The notes under the pieces: model-generated | Told to the model about the DNA's origin: nothing | The model's database searches: none | The model's input: the letters and a program-made list of their open reading frames with translations, nothing else | NCBI GenBank assembly: GCA_037389465.1 | Contig: JAZARR010000038.1 | Location: 62,001 to 126,000, forward strand | Length of the DNA: 64,000 bases | Direction of reading: 5' to 3' | From: Baylisascaris procyonis | Taxonomy: Eukaryota > Nematoda > Chromadorea > Rhabditida > Ascarididae | Program-made: the position numbers and the translations under genes | Shown: one piece after another, positions 21,401 through 34,035 of the stretch | Position numbering within the stretch: the stretch's first letter is position 1 | Layout of the letters: each line of letters starts with the position of its first letter

Positions 21401-24400
21401 TGCTTCTATAAAATTCTCAAAAAACCTGTCTCTGCATCAAATATTCTGTAAATATTTTGCAAATATTATCTATCGTACACATTTCAGCCATTCAAACATT
21501 TCAGCTATCAGCAATCCTTCTGCAATGGGGCAGTTGAAATGAAAAAATAGTAACACTACATATTGATTATACTCATCAAAATGCACGATTTTAGACTCAA
21601 TGGCTCGAGAATCAGAAATCAATATGAGCAGCAGAAAAATACATTTGGAAACTAGAATATTTTTTCCCGAAAATATTTTTCTTGTCTCAAAATTTACAGT
21701 CATCTTAAAGATTAGAAATTGCACGTATAATAAGCTTTGCTACTACGTAGAATTGTAATTAACTTAATAGTATAAAAAGAAACATTGCTTCATGTCGTTG
21801 TGATCAATCACCTTTTTGACCAGTCAGAATTTCTTCAGCAAAGTACGAACAGGAAATGCAACACATTAGGCTTTCATAGCACGTTAGAAACTAACTATGA
21901 CCTACATGTCGATCAATTTTACATACATTTTTGATATAATTCATTGATTATTTGCATAAAAAAGAATATAAAAGCTCAATTATGAAAAACATTTTCTGCA
22001 AAATTTTTTTCTTCTTCAATAAACGATATTTCATTAACGTTTGATAGTCAGACAAGTGATGAACTTAAAACGCAATTCTCAACTCACCTAACTCATTATT
22101 GCTGTCTAGTTTGAACAGCTGTTCCATCGCAAAAAAAAACATCTGCACGTATGCTTAGCCAACAGTTTATAGACATCTTATGCAGGTGATTGTATATTAT
22201 TCTTTCAAGTTTATTTGAAGCTTCAGTCATAGCTCTTCCATAACTCTCTCTAGCACTTGCCATATCATCTTTCCATAAATCCCTCTATCACTTATCATAA
22301 AACCTTCTTTGGAATAAAATACATAACCCCTCCCCCTCGCATGTTGTTTATACTACCGAATGTGTATCTGTTTTGATGTTATAAAGTAAACAGTGTTTGT
22401 GATTATGAATTCTTGATACGTTTACAATCGTTTCTTGTTATCATATAGGTGCCTAAATGACCGAGCAATAAGCTCTTAAAATGACAAAAGCCATTCTTTT
22501 ATCATTAAAGACTGATTGTAAAAGAACTGAAAAAGAGGAATAAAGGAGCTAGCAAAATTTGCACTTTTATTGCAAATCTGAGTTGATCACTTTACATCGT
22601 AAGCTGAAGGCCAAGATTAACCCGACCGAGTGTTCCCGAACATCTGCAAGGCATTTGTTTTTGCTTTTCAACATAATTATTGGTGAACGTGAATCCATCC
22701 AATTGTAAAGTTGATTCGCATTTTTAGATGCATATAAAAGTTTCAAACTTTATTGAGTTAACTTGAGAGCAAATTCGAGGGAGAATTTTCTACAGCGCAC
22801 ATCATAACCTCAAATTTCATAGTTTTTGCCTGAACGTCTCCCAAATTGAAGCTACTGCACTTGCGGACAAACAGACAGACTATCTCACTATAGTGCATCT
22901 TGCAAATGCAAATTTGTTTTGGTGGACACAGTTAAACAGAATTTGCGTATTTATTAAATTGTCATGAACTTTTTTAGATGAAAGGAATTGATCACTTATT
23001 TATTCGTTTTATTTTTTGCGATATGCAGTCGATTGTTGTCCCAAATATTGTTGTTTTATAGCATTATTTAAATGCGCATCATTTAAAAGAATTTCCCTGT
23101 CGATTCAGAAACCACTTGTATGAATATTAAATCACTCGCATTTGACAGCAATAATTTTCAGTTTTATTATATTTTCAAAAATGAACCGTCAAGCAAGTCT
23201 CGATATCGCTACGACAATAACGGATCGACAGTTTTCGAATCATTCAAGTAATTCATTATTGCTAAGTAAAGCTCGCAAATAGAAGGAATATTAGCTAAAA
23301 ATGACAACAAATTATAGCGTCGGCGAATCTTTACAAAGTAATGATTGATTTGTAATAAAGTAAGTTGTCAGAGTGATGATTTTGATGAAAAAGCAAAAAT
23401 ATATATTAATTCAGTTGGAAGATTGTATAGATAAGAATAAGAAACTGCACAAAACCGCTATATCAAACGTAATTCAACAAAATCGTTCTCGCATATCCTT
23501 ATAAAAAATGACTTCTGCAAGGATGTGCTCGATGCCTCAATATTGAGGGTAGCCACATCTAGAGAATATTAATATTACTAATGATTATATTGCTAAGAAT
23601 ATTTTAAAACAAAGTTTGAAAAAGCTTCTCAACGAGTTTGCCGAGTTGAGTTGCTCGAAAGAGGTTAGCATAAGACTGAAACTAGACAGGCGACTATCTA
23701 AATATTTGTTCTTGCTCGATGAAACGTCCTCAATAATGACATCGTGCAAGCATAAACAACTTCACTAGCACAAACTCTATACAACATATTGCTGGAATTC
23801 ATCAACTAGAACACAAAACATCTACAGAAATTGTGCGTCATTGAATATACAGCACATTTTGTGCTCTTTAAAAAGCATCAGCTGTAACGGTATTAATAAA
23901 ATATAACTCGAAAAGTCGATTAAAATGCTATTTCTATTAAGAAAAGAACTAACTATTACTTAAAGAATTGCGAAGTAAGAATTGAGAAATGTAATCTTTT
24001 AATTTCTGACTAATCATTGTCATGTTCCCGATTTATAAGCGAGAAACCTTTTTCTTAGAGAGAATCACTCATAATTTTTTCAATGCTTGAGTTATTCCAT
24101 TACTTATGATGAATATTTAAAGATGCTTGAAAAAAGTATTAATCATTTTATTCAAAGTATAAACAAGACATCTGCAAAGAAAAAGATTAACAAATAACCA
24201 CTTTATTTCTGCTAGAATATTGCTTTATTCCACAAATAACGCTTCAGAAATATAATAAATATTACAAATTAAATAGTGTGGCTATTCAAAGATGCATTTA
24301 ATATTTAAAGATATATGTTGAACTCCTTCGAATATTCCATTCCCAATTTAAAATGTCATTCTCAGGCATACGGTATACCAAGTAAAGTAACACATCGATG

Positions 24401-24635
24401 ATCTCAAAACGACTGGTATTTTCTCATTGACAAATGCATCCAATATTTAAGCTACAATATTTATACTAAATATATAATTCTACAATATTTATATTAAATA
24501 TACAAAGTTCTGATCATTAGTAATAATTCAAGCATAAATAAGTCGTGACTACTTTGAATTCAACCTATCTATACGAAGTTTTGCATAATTTAATAAAATA
24601 TTCGCAAAATCTATATGAATAAAATAAAAATTCAG
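17262..24635. other. AT-rich stretch with no recognisable gene
   Basis: Many short open frames occur but none shows a known motif or matching splice sites. The stretch probably includes the promoter and the missing first exon(s) of TYW2. Notable items are a TA dinucleotide array (18402-18460), a 16-base perfect palindrome centred near 20699, and a tandem of two AT-rich units of about 28 bp at 24450-24505. Confidence 0.6.
18402..18460. repeat. (AT)n microsatellite
   Basis: About 29 uninterrupted AT dinucleotides. Confidence 0.98.
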
Positions 24636-27600
24636 ATAGACGAAGAAGTGTCGATGAGACAATAACAAGATACAATTTGGTATCACCATTTGGTGCGATG
24701 TTGAATGTACTACGTGAAGAAGCTATTCGTAACGGTATTTGGTGTGATGAACTTCATCGAGATTTACCAAAACGTTGGGAAAAGCATGGCGATCTTATTA
24801 TTTTCCCATCCGATTGTTTCAAACATCGTGATTGGAGACTTATTGGTAAGTTGCATAAATTTGATTTGATAGAAACTAATAACAGAAAGTAAGTTGTGTA
24901 TAAAGATGCAAAAGTTTTCTTTTTCACAAAAGTTTTCAGTTTTCTTTAGATTTTCAGGACGTCGTTTGTGGCAATTGACAGCTGAATCATTAAAAGCTGA
25001 ACGTTTGGGTCGTAAACGTGTTATTGAAGGCGATGATTTTCACACTCCGCACGTCGATTTGCTTTACGGAAAGGATGGATGGGTGGAACATATAGACAAT
25101 GGCGTGAGGTGAGCACTTCAATTCCCGGTTTTAAGTGAGCGCTTATTGAAGGAAAATGAGAAGGCATGAAAAGGATTTTTTTCATCTAAAACACCTTGCA
25201 TATTTCCTACAAGTATTAAATGCTAAAATATTGCGGAGAGTAGTGCTCAAGGGGGAGGGGGGATGGGAGAGGTAGAAGAAAAGCGGGTAAAGACGAGTAA
25301 ACCGCGACTGTTTTTATAGGAATTAGAATGTGAGGTTCACCATGAAACACAACTGCTTAGCATCCAACCTCATTGCTGTAACGTAAAATCTTCTCAAGTA
25401 TAATGTGATATAACTTAAAATTTTACCGAAAATTTCAAAAAAAAAAAAACGATTTGAATTCGCAAAACAAAAAATTGAATGAAAAACCGAACATTGACTT
25501 GAAAAGTTTTTTTCAAAAAATCTTCCAGAATCTTCCATGCCTTATTTATTAGACAGGTATAAAATTCATGTTTGGTACAAAGAAATAAAGGTACCGGAAG
25601 TGTTCTGTGGAAATTTGATGCCCTAATATGGCAACACCTCATGTAAGTTTCGATGCGAAAATTCGATCACTCTAGCCCCACACAATATCTCTCCCTTAAA
25701 TTAATGTAATTTTGAAAGCTGCTAACAGAAATGGCTACAATATTTCTCTTTTTCCTCATTTCTTTTTTTTTCAAATTTGATCTATAACATCAGATAATCA
25801 CGAAACAATCACGAAATTACTAGAATCTATAACAACAGATAATCACGAAATAATCACAAATTGCTAGAATCTATAAGAGCAGATGATTACTAGAAAAAAT
25901 GGGAGCATTACAAGAAAAACCGTCAAAAAATCGTAATGGAAAAAATTATAGGTATCAATACGACGTTACAAAACGAATGTTCAGTTCCAGTAATATAAGC
26001 GAAAAGCAGCGAATCTCCGAAATGGATTGCCATCGAGAGGTCATAGTCGACATGTTTGCTGGTAAATTGATGGTGTTTCTTTTTGCTTTTTTTTTTAATG
26101 TCAAATTCTCCTCTTTTTTCATGAACGCAACTTCTTCAACAAATTTATTCAAGAAAATGAACAAATGTTGAATGCCTGAGCAATCCTTATGGATCTAACA
26201 TATCAAAGATTGATTTCTATAATTTGAAACATCCAAAAATAATAAAATTTCCCCCCAATTTATCGATAAGCTCTGAAATCGAATACTTCCAGAATCTCGA
26301 AGCGTAAAAGAGTTCGGATTCTTGAATCACAAAGCTCCTATCGCTCACCCACTTTTTAAACATAATTATTCAAGACTTGCAAGCAAATTTCATAAATTCA
26401 CCATATCGCTTTCGATGAAAAAAGATAAAAATTGTAACCAACAAAAATAAAAATCATAACCTAAACTTAGAATAGTTTCCAAAATTTAGAGATTGCAACA
26501 AGCTCAGAATGCAATACAATTTAAGAATAAATAATATTCCAGGAATCGGGTATTTCACGATGGCTTATTTGATGAATGCACACGCAAAACATGTTTATGC
26601 TATCGATTGGCACGAAGACGCTCTTGAAGCACTGCAAAAGACACTTGAATGCAATGGAATAACCGACAGATGCACCGTTATATATGGCGATGCTAGAAGG
26701 GTAATTCATATATGGTCTATTGTGAATTAATTACTCCATTTAAATACCACTACTTCCATTAATGAAAACAATTGGGGATTGGATAAATTGATGGATGAGA
26801 TGATTTCAGAAAGAACCCTCGAAATGATTACTATCTGATGGACGCTTAAGTCGAAGGATACTTATTCCCCATTCCACTCTATTCCTTTAATATAAATAAT
26901 GCAACTGTTATTTTAATATATGCACATATGCACATAGCAATAATCCTCATAGTAACTTTTGAAAAGGAATAAATGCAAACGAAAAAAATGAGCGGAAATC
27001 AAAGATTAGTGAAAGTAGCAGGTTTGTGGATGCTATGCAATAAGTAAAAGAGCCGTTCATTGCAGGTATCACCACAGGGGGTCGCAGATCGTGTGAATTT
27101 GGGTTTGGTGCCATCATCACGTCCTTATTGGCTCGCCGGTTGCCGATGCTTGAAACCGACTGGAGGTATTTTGCATATTCATGAAGCCATCAAATTGACA
27201 GCCTCAAGTAGCGATGAAATCAAGAAAGACACCTATCAATTACGAAGACTTCGCAAATCAGGAAGCACTCTCAGCAGGTTTCAAATTCAGATTCAGTAAT
27301 TTCATCACATTTCATTATGCCTATTCAGATTTAATGGGGTACTGGAAAATGAGAAAAAGCGCAATTCATTCAAATTGCGCTTCTTGAATATCGCATCCTT
27401 GCGCATAAACTTACATTACTTATTCAAGTGCTAAATAAATCATTCGAAAATGCCGCATAATTAACTATTTATCTAATGCAAAAGAATTAGCTGCATGAGT
27501 ACTTTAAAGTTGAAAAAAAAACGGACCGGTTGTTTCATCGACCGATTTCTTAGGTTCTTAGACGTGAACGGTAGATCAACTATTCACCAGGTAAATTTGA

Positions 27601-30600
27601 CAAAGAAAAAAGTGAAAATTTTAATTCTGGTAGTTATCATATCACTCGACAGGTAACCCTGAACAGTCGGCAAAATCATTTGTTAAAGCGAGTGATTAGC
27701 AATTCCAGAGCTAGATTCCTTTAGAGATTCACCTGCGCAATCAATCCAAACTAAACTGGTCGGTCGCCGTTCCACGAAATCATTAAAATATGTCTTACAA
27801 TGAGCAGAACTCGGAAAAACGGAGTCCTCTTTACTGTTTTTCGATATAGGCTTAATTCACAATATTAAAGAATAGACCTTCCATTTTTACGGTCATTGAA
27901 TCGTAAGCTTGGAAAATTTTAGCAAATTTAAAGGTTTACTTTACGTCCCGTTTAGCACATAAAATACCAGCCAAAGTCACTATTTTTCTATCAGTAGCAA
28001 ATAAAACGTGCAAATCAAGTCGCCAGTAAATTTTTAGTCTTAACAAAAAGATGTGTTATTATAACACAAGCTCACGTTAAACTATTCGTTATGTGCGCAA
28101 AACAAATAAAATTTGGACTAGAAGCAAAAAAAAAAAAACGAAATCTGTGGTTTCCATTTTATTAGCAAACATTACGCTCCAGAAATGAGAGTCTTGGATC
28201 AGTTGGCGAAGAATCCGAATTGAATGAACACAACGATCTTACTGAGAAATGCCGAGTTGATCACAACGATAACTTCATCTCATCGAAAAATGGCCATCAT
28301 TCGGTTATAACAAATGGCGAGCATACGTTAACACATAGTGAAGAACAAATGGAAATGAAAACCTCAGGTAAGAATATCATAAATAAAATCAACAAATTAG
28401 AAGCTGTAATAGATGCTAAAATATTTACAACAAAAAAACATAATTGAATTTTCAATAATAAAAGCGACCGTTATTGCGCCACTGTAAAAAAAACAAGAAT
28501 CCAAACATGAAGACCCAAACACAAGTTTATGCAGCTCGAATACCACAATTTTCACACCACAGAACGCTGAACGAAATATTTGAACAAGATATAGTATATA
28601 AGCTAACATTACATAATACAGAGTTATAATTTAGAAGATAACAGATTGCAACATAGCAGCTTGTGCCAAACGCAGCGCAATTTGATTAGCGATCCGCTCG
28701 CGAACGCAGCGATAGTCGACTATGGGTCTCTTACATACACAACAATGTTTTAAATGCGCTGTGAGTTGGCGGTTAACCAAATTTGATCTGCTTCGTGATA
28801 GCGTTGAATGTCTACTTCAGAACGCGCTAGCGAAGGTAAATGCTCCTCTTTGCAAAGCACATCCTTATTATTCTTGGTGCTTATTACTGTGTGCCTCAGG
28901 TTCTACTCATGCAAAAAGATGAGGTAGAAATCCGGTAATCTAGCACAAACATAGGTACTGTTATATTTTCAGCACAAAATAGAGCATCGATGCATAAATG
29001 TGGCGATCAAAAATTCGCTTATTTCGATTATATCTCACGATCAGAACAATTTATTACATCACTCATATGCTAGGACATAAAATCATAAATATTTATCAAC
29101 AAGAAAGAATTTACATAAAAGCACAACAATATTTAATACATGAACGCATCAATAAAAATTTTAATCGTATGCAAATGCAAATCCACGAAGCACTGGATGA
29201 AATCTGCAAAACGTACCATTAAAAGACTTCAAAAAACATCCCCCCACCACCCACAACCCACCACCCCCATCCTCCATCCTCCCTCCCCTCCCCCCACTCC
29301 CCTCCTAATAATGACATACAAGCGTAATTATACACACAATAGAAAAACAATGATCCGGAAGTGCGTACCCCGTCTATGATACCTCACAGAGTTATAAAAC
29401 TCGCTCAAATTCACTGGAATCAGCTGAATGGGCTCGACGAAGATTGATCCCATCTTCGCATAAATTCAAAGTAGGATTGGACGTTTGAGAATTGAGAATG
29501 CCCAAAAATTTTCATAAATTTCTGATCATCATATCGAGAGGGTTCGACGATGATACAGCTAGATGAAATGTTTTTAAGAGGTGGAGACAAGAGTGACTTT
29601 ATGGTAAAATAACACTTACTTCTTAATTGAAGCTTCTCAAATTCTCCGATAAGGAATTCAGATGATTGCGGTGAGAAACGATTGAAACGCAAAATAAGTC
29701 GATCAGCATCGATAATCGAAGAGATCGAAAATAGGATCCTTCCGAATGCTCGTATTGAACCCGACTTCAAGGCAAATATGTGGGCTTCGCTTGATGCAGC
29801 TATACGCGATTTTGCATTTGAATGTGCTACAAAGTATTTTTTTTTGCGTTTATTTGTTCGATTTTTTAAAGAAATTATTTGCAATTTTCGTGGGTTATTT
29901 ATTTGACTTATTTGGGCTAAAGTTTAACTCAAGTTTATCTAGCTTGAGCTCTATTCGAAAGACATCTCGACAGTATTCTAATTAGACTTTTAAGGTTAAG
30001 TCCTAGCTCAGTGCAAGTCGGCTCAAGCACAGTGCGGTCAGTTTATAATCCATCAGAAGACAGATCCATAATCTGACAGAAGACCTACTCGTAATCCATC
30101 AGACCGATCCAATTCCCTAACGTCATGCTAGATAGACTGCGATACACACAGCATAATTTCAGCTGCAGTTCAATGTCTCTAAGTACCTACCTATATTTCT
30201 CCCTGATTCCGCTATCTCCACTGTGATCGCATAATTAAACGACAATCTCATCTCCTCCCTATTTATGGTACCTAGGTTGCCCATTACCACACAAATCTAG
30301 TATAACGGTAGCACTGAGAACGAGTCTATGACATTGAAGGTGCACAATCTCACTTATAAGAGAAACAAGTTTCCTGTATTTTCCAACATTGGTTGAAAAT
30401 AGACCTAGAGCTGCAACATGACAAAGCTGATCCGTCAAGTTGTGATGCAAGCTTTGCGCTACCTAGAACTCTAAATAGTTCTAAATAGATGAATTATCAT
30501 AAAATCGAAAAAATGCATTTTCTGAGGTGGTGAGAAATACAAGCTAGCATTAATTAAGGGCTAAGATATCGATGAAACTAAAAATAGGAAAGGAAGAGTT

Positions 30601-31040
30601 CCCATTCTTGAAACAAATATATTCAAAGGAGACATTCCAGTGGTGAACTTAGATTCCTAAAAAACACATACTCCGCATTAGCAATATTCCGATACTTAAA
30701 AAAATAACCACTTTGGCCAACCGATTTCACAGTATTAGAATTATTAGAATCATCATAAATTTCGCTTCAAGACAAAACAATTTAAGTTCCCGAAGTTGTT
30801 CCCTCGGTTTCGAAACAGCATCACGAATTCAACACTTTACAAGATTTTATTTACAGCTGCACTCGTTACCTGAATAACATCCACGACGAAGAAGGTAAGC
30901 TATGGACATGTACAGTGATCAACGTCGCCAAGGTGAAGAGTTATCCTGCACATATGCAGCACATCGTCGTTGACGTCGAATGCAGACCCGAAGATGGGAA
31001 AGTTGCACTGGAATCTGATCTTAACATGCAATGCTTTTAA
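24636..31040 (+). CDS. TYW2: tRNA wybutosine-synthesizing protein 2 (acp transferase), 5' end missing
   Basis: TYW2 (TRMT12) moves the 3-amino-3-carboxypropyl group of S-adenosylmethionine onto the tricyclic base at position 37 of tRNA-Phe, a step in wybutosine synthesis. Eight exons fit: 24636-24845, 24958-25108, 25952-26061, 26543-26700, 27066-27277, 28183-28367, 29662-29833 and 30857-31040. Phases agree throughout, giving 459 complete codons plus TAA. Family motifs in order are DLPKRWEKHGD, WVEHIDNGVRY, DVTKRMFS, the SAM-binding DMFAGIGYF across exons 3/4, GITDRCTVIYGDAR, DRVNLGLVPSS, GGILHIHEAI and, near the end, KVKSYPAHMQHIVVDVECRP. The first exon must end in phase 1. By comparison with the human protein, about 80-100 N-terminal residues are not found. 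Exon 6 encodes a hydrophilic stretch I do not know from relatives, and its acceptor (CTCCAG, 28177-28182) was chosen because it keeps the frame. AATAAA at 31216-31221 may be the poly-A signal. The gene converges with the REEP gene. Confidence 0.93.
25779..25893 (+). repeat. Tandem repeat, 45-bp period, in TYW2 intron 2
   Basis: Two full units (25779-25823 and 25824-25867) and a partial third (to 25893) based on CTATAACANCAGATAATCAC. Confidence 0.85.
27357..27382. other. Perfect 10-bp-arm hairpin in TYW2 intron 5
   Basis: The arms AAGCGCAATT and AATTGCGCTT enclose a six-base loop. No function can be assigned. Confidence 0.7.
29238..29308 (+). repeat. Pyrimidine-rich tract in TYW2 intron 6
   Basis: C-runs separated by A or T, mainly CCCACC and CCTCC. 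There is no coding potential. Confidence 0.8.
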
Positions 31041-34035
31041 GCAGCGTTGTGAGAGAACCGAAAATCTTTGATTAACTCCCCATGTGGCATCTTCCCCCTC
31101 ATCCTGGAAAGTTGATTACCTTTGCATCCCCTCTCCAGCCTTCGATTATCTGCTCTTTGAGTCTATCCCCGCAAATATTCCTCCTTTATTTCTTAGCAGT
31201 CTCTACACAACCTCAAATAAATCACCCCACTCATTCATACAACGCTGCCTTTGTTACAATCCTGACATACTTGCCTCCACCTTGTTCTATTTATTTGTCA
31301 CATAAACCCTCCTACACTTTGCGCACGACAAGGAAGCATCAAATCTGCTTCCATACCTGCTTGGTATTGTTGCACAGAACGATCACTGACGTCCTCGCCA
31401 AAGCAATAATGCACGGCATATTCGTAAGCATTCGGGACATGACATGATGGGCATGAGGTATGACAAGCCGTACCACCTTTACAAATCGAAGAAAGCTTTC
31501 TGATTTCCAAACTGGTAATCACCGTCGATCGGAATACCCCCTCCCCCCGTTCTCACATTTATGACATATAAACGCCCTCGAGCTTTCTTAGCAGATGATT
31601 CCAGGTCCTCCCGAAGGCAAATACAAGGTTGAAATGTTGAACTATAAAGTATCCCAGCAACCGTCAGCAGTCGCCGCTGCAAAACAAATGAAATTGTACA
31701 ACAAATTGCACTGACCCAAGAATATTTTCGTTCGATCTCTCCAGCGCCAACACCAGTGCCCCACTCCCCCTCTCCCCCTCCCCCCCCCCCTAAAACAACG
31801 CTTGGAGGTCTCAAGTTGTTCTAAAAATAGCAACGACTAAACACTTCCCTACTCATCTGTGACTCGATTAGCCTGTTAAGATGTACCTCACAACCCGACA
31901 TGACCAGATCCTTTGCTATGACCCACCAAGATTTCCTCATTTCTTTATTCATCAACGAGAGCTGCTTATAGAACACCCTTCTTGGGCACCTTGATAAGAT
32001 TAAAGTAAATGCAATAATAAGATAAAATTCATCGCATAACAGACAAACAGAAAGTCTCCGACGAAAATAAAACTCTGTACATGTTAACTAATGACGTAAA
32101 GTGACGTAATAATCTTCACAGAGAACAACGGAAACCACCACGATATGATGAAATGTTTCACTGTTCCCATAGTTAGGTCTACAGTGAGATCCATCAAATA
32201 AAAATATGAACGTACTGAAGCAGTAGATTTCGAAACACTCAGCTTATTGCATAAAGCATCATAAAACCGTACGCAAAAAGACCACAATCGACAAACTCGG
32301 CAAAGGGAAACGTTTGGCAGCTTGCCAGTCATGATCACTGAACGAAAAGGCAAACAGCAGAGCCCTGGAAAGAAGTGAAAGAAGTTGAGGTTTGCATATG
32401 ACAACTGTCGACATTCGAATAACAACCAGGGCTTCACGAAACATGCATATTTCAAACCATCATCGACGGGTACTATAGGGAAACTCGTCGAACCACCAAA
32501 CATAATTGAGTTAGTTTATTTCAATGATAAGAATTTTTATGATCAGCAATGAACAATTAATTGTACAGCACCATAATGCCAAAAACTGAGAAATAAAACC
32601 TTAAAGAAAGCTCAACGGAAAATGCAACACTCGAAGTATGTATACAACAAAGCCACGATGTATAGTGCAACTATAACGCTGCAAAAAGTTAACAATAACC
32701 TGAGATCAATCACACGTATGAATTTAAAAGCACAACGATCAAAAAACTGAACATATCAAACGATAACGCTCATCAAAACCGGACAATTAAAAAAATGTAT
32801 CATTTCGAATCTATTCTTCGAAATTTCCATTCACACTCCTCAACCTTTAGTCAAAACTCAGATCACGATCAAAAACACTATCCTTTGAGGCTAAATCCTC
32901 GAAAAGAATCGAAGAATTCAACACATCTGTCGCATAGAAATAAAACTGCTTAGGGCCAATATCGCCTATGGATAAAGCACGTTCTTCAGCTTGCTTCCAG
33001 AATAAAGCACATTGCTTACTTTTTAAGGTAAAGCTTAATAAATCATGACTCATACCTGAAGTATTTTTAAACAGTAACCAAGTATCAGAATCGAGAAATA
33101 TAATACTACATGATAAAAATAAACACCCGCCACAGAAAGCATCTGAAGGAAGTGAAAGGATAAGCGAAAATGCACTTAATTACAAGAAAGGAGCTGCATT
33201 AGCTCCAAAGCTAGCTCCTATAGAAATGCGAGTTCAATAAATGCGCCTTGCCAAGAACAATTTAGCCACTTCAGGAAGCACCGGAACTAAACAACAAAAC
33301 GTTCAAAAACTTAACTACATTTTAAGCACACGACACATGTTCGATTTGTGTATAATTCCCTTCCACTCAAATAAAGGAAAAAAGAAGACACCAAAAGATT
33401 GTAATCCCAATCCGAATGACAAATTAGTGGAAACTGGGATCAAAACTCTTTGGAGTTTCTACTCCTCCCCCCCCCCCCCCACGTGATAACACAAAACAAT
33501 ACAACAGAGAAGAGGAATTGCGAGGCGAACAAAAGTCCATTTGAAGGAAGGCAGTTATGACAGCTGTTGGCAACCTGCAAATTTCATTAACACTATGATG
33601 CGGAACAATTCTTTCTTGAGAAATCAGAAAAGAACAGCAATAACTGTGAATTTTCCTCAAAATCTATATTGCCGTGTCACTTCAACCGTTAATCGTCGAC
33701 TTCCACCCAAATAAACTTCCACCAAGAATCCTTTCAATTGACGGAGAATAAAGACTAAAATCTCTTAAAACTAGTTTGCTAAAAACATGAAATATACATT
33801 TAACACCACATATATAAATCACAGTTGGCTGTTTAATTCAATAATTGCAATTTTTCAACCGAACATTTATGGCGACAAAACGCTTCTATAACACTCAAAA
33901 AAATTTCGTAAACACTTATGCTATCGAAAAGTCGACCTGTATATCATGGAATCACAAAAAGGTTTTGAACTGCTTTTCTTTAAATCAAAACAACATCACA
34001 ACTAAACCCACATTGTTGTCGACCCTGATGGTGCT
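31041..34035. other. Interval between converging TYW2 and REEP genes; unassigned open frames
   Basis: No recognised gene lies here. Weak candidates, all of unknown function, are: a cysteine-rich minus-strand frame that is open to 31522 and ends before GTATGG near 31355; a plus-strand 39-codon frame at 31595-31714 after TTAGCAG; a minus-strand 139-codon frame at 32084-32503; and plus-strand frames at 33076-33240 and 33241-33486, which are in register and separated by a single TAA. Random open frames of this size are expected in this sequence, so none is called as a gene. C-runs are at about 31765-31792 and 33468-33480. Confidence 0.5.
32847..33053 (-). CDS. Possible alternative last exon of the REEP gene
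   Basis: On the minus strand ACTTCAG is followed by a 67-codon open frame to TAA at 32847-32849. It encodes a soluble-looking peptide ending SVFDRDLSFD. Its acceptor would accept a phase-1 donor, which is what REEP exon 5 (ending 34667) offers. It could therefore replace the last REEP exon, or it could belong to another minus-strand gene. A TTTATT at 32515-32520 gives AATAAA on the minus strand downstream. I recognise no homologue. Confidence 0.25.
   Translation of the reverse strand: MSHDLLSFTLKSKQCALFWKQAEERALSIGDIGPKQFYFYATDVLNSSILFEDLASKDSVFDRDLSFD

Noticed and set aside
23567..23770. Open stretch of about 70 codons upstream of TYW2, considered as the missing first exon
   Set aside because: It has no similarity to the TYW2 N-terminus, and its only donor-like site has the wrong phase.
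28722..28922. Open frame in TYW2 intron 6 ending near a GTAAAT donor
   Set aside because: No acceptor gives a phase compatible with exons 6 and 7, and including it introduces a stop.
29420..29884. Minus-strand open frame of 154 codons, the longest in the window
   Set aside because: It lies antisense to TYW2 exon 7 and its flanks. The plus-strand exon has homology and correct phase, so the minus frame is a shadow.
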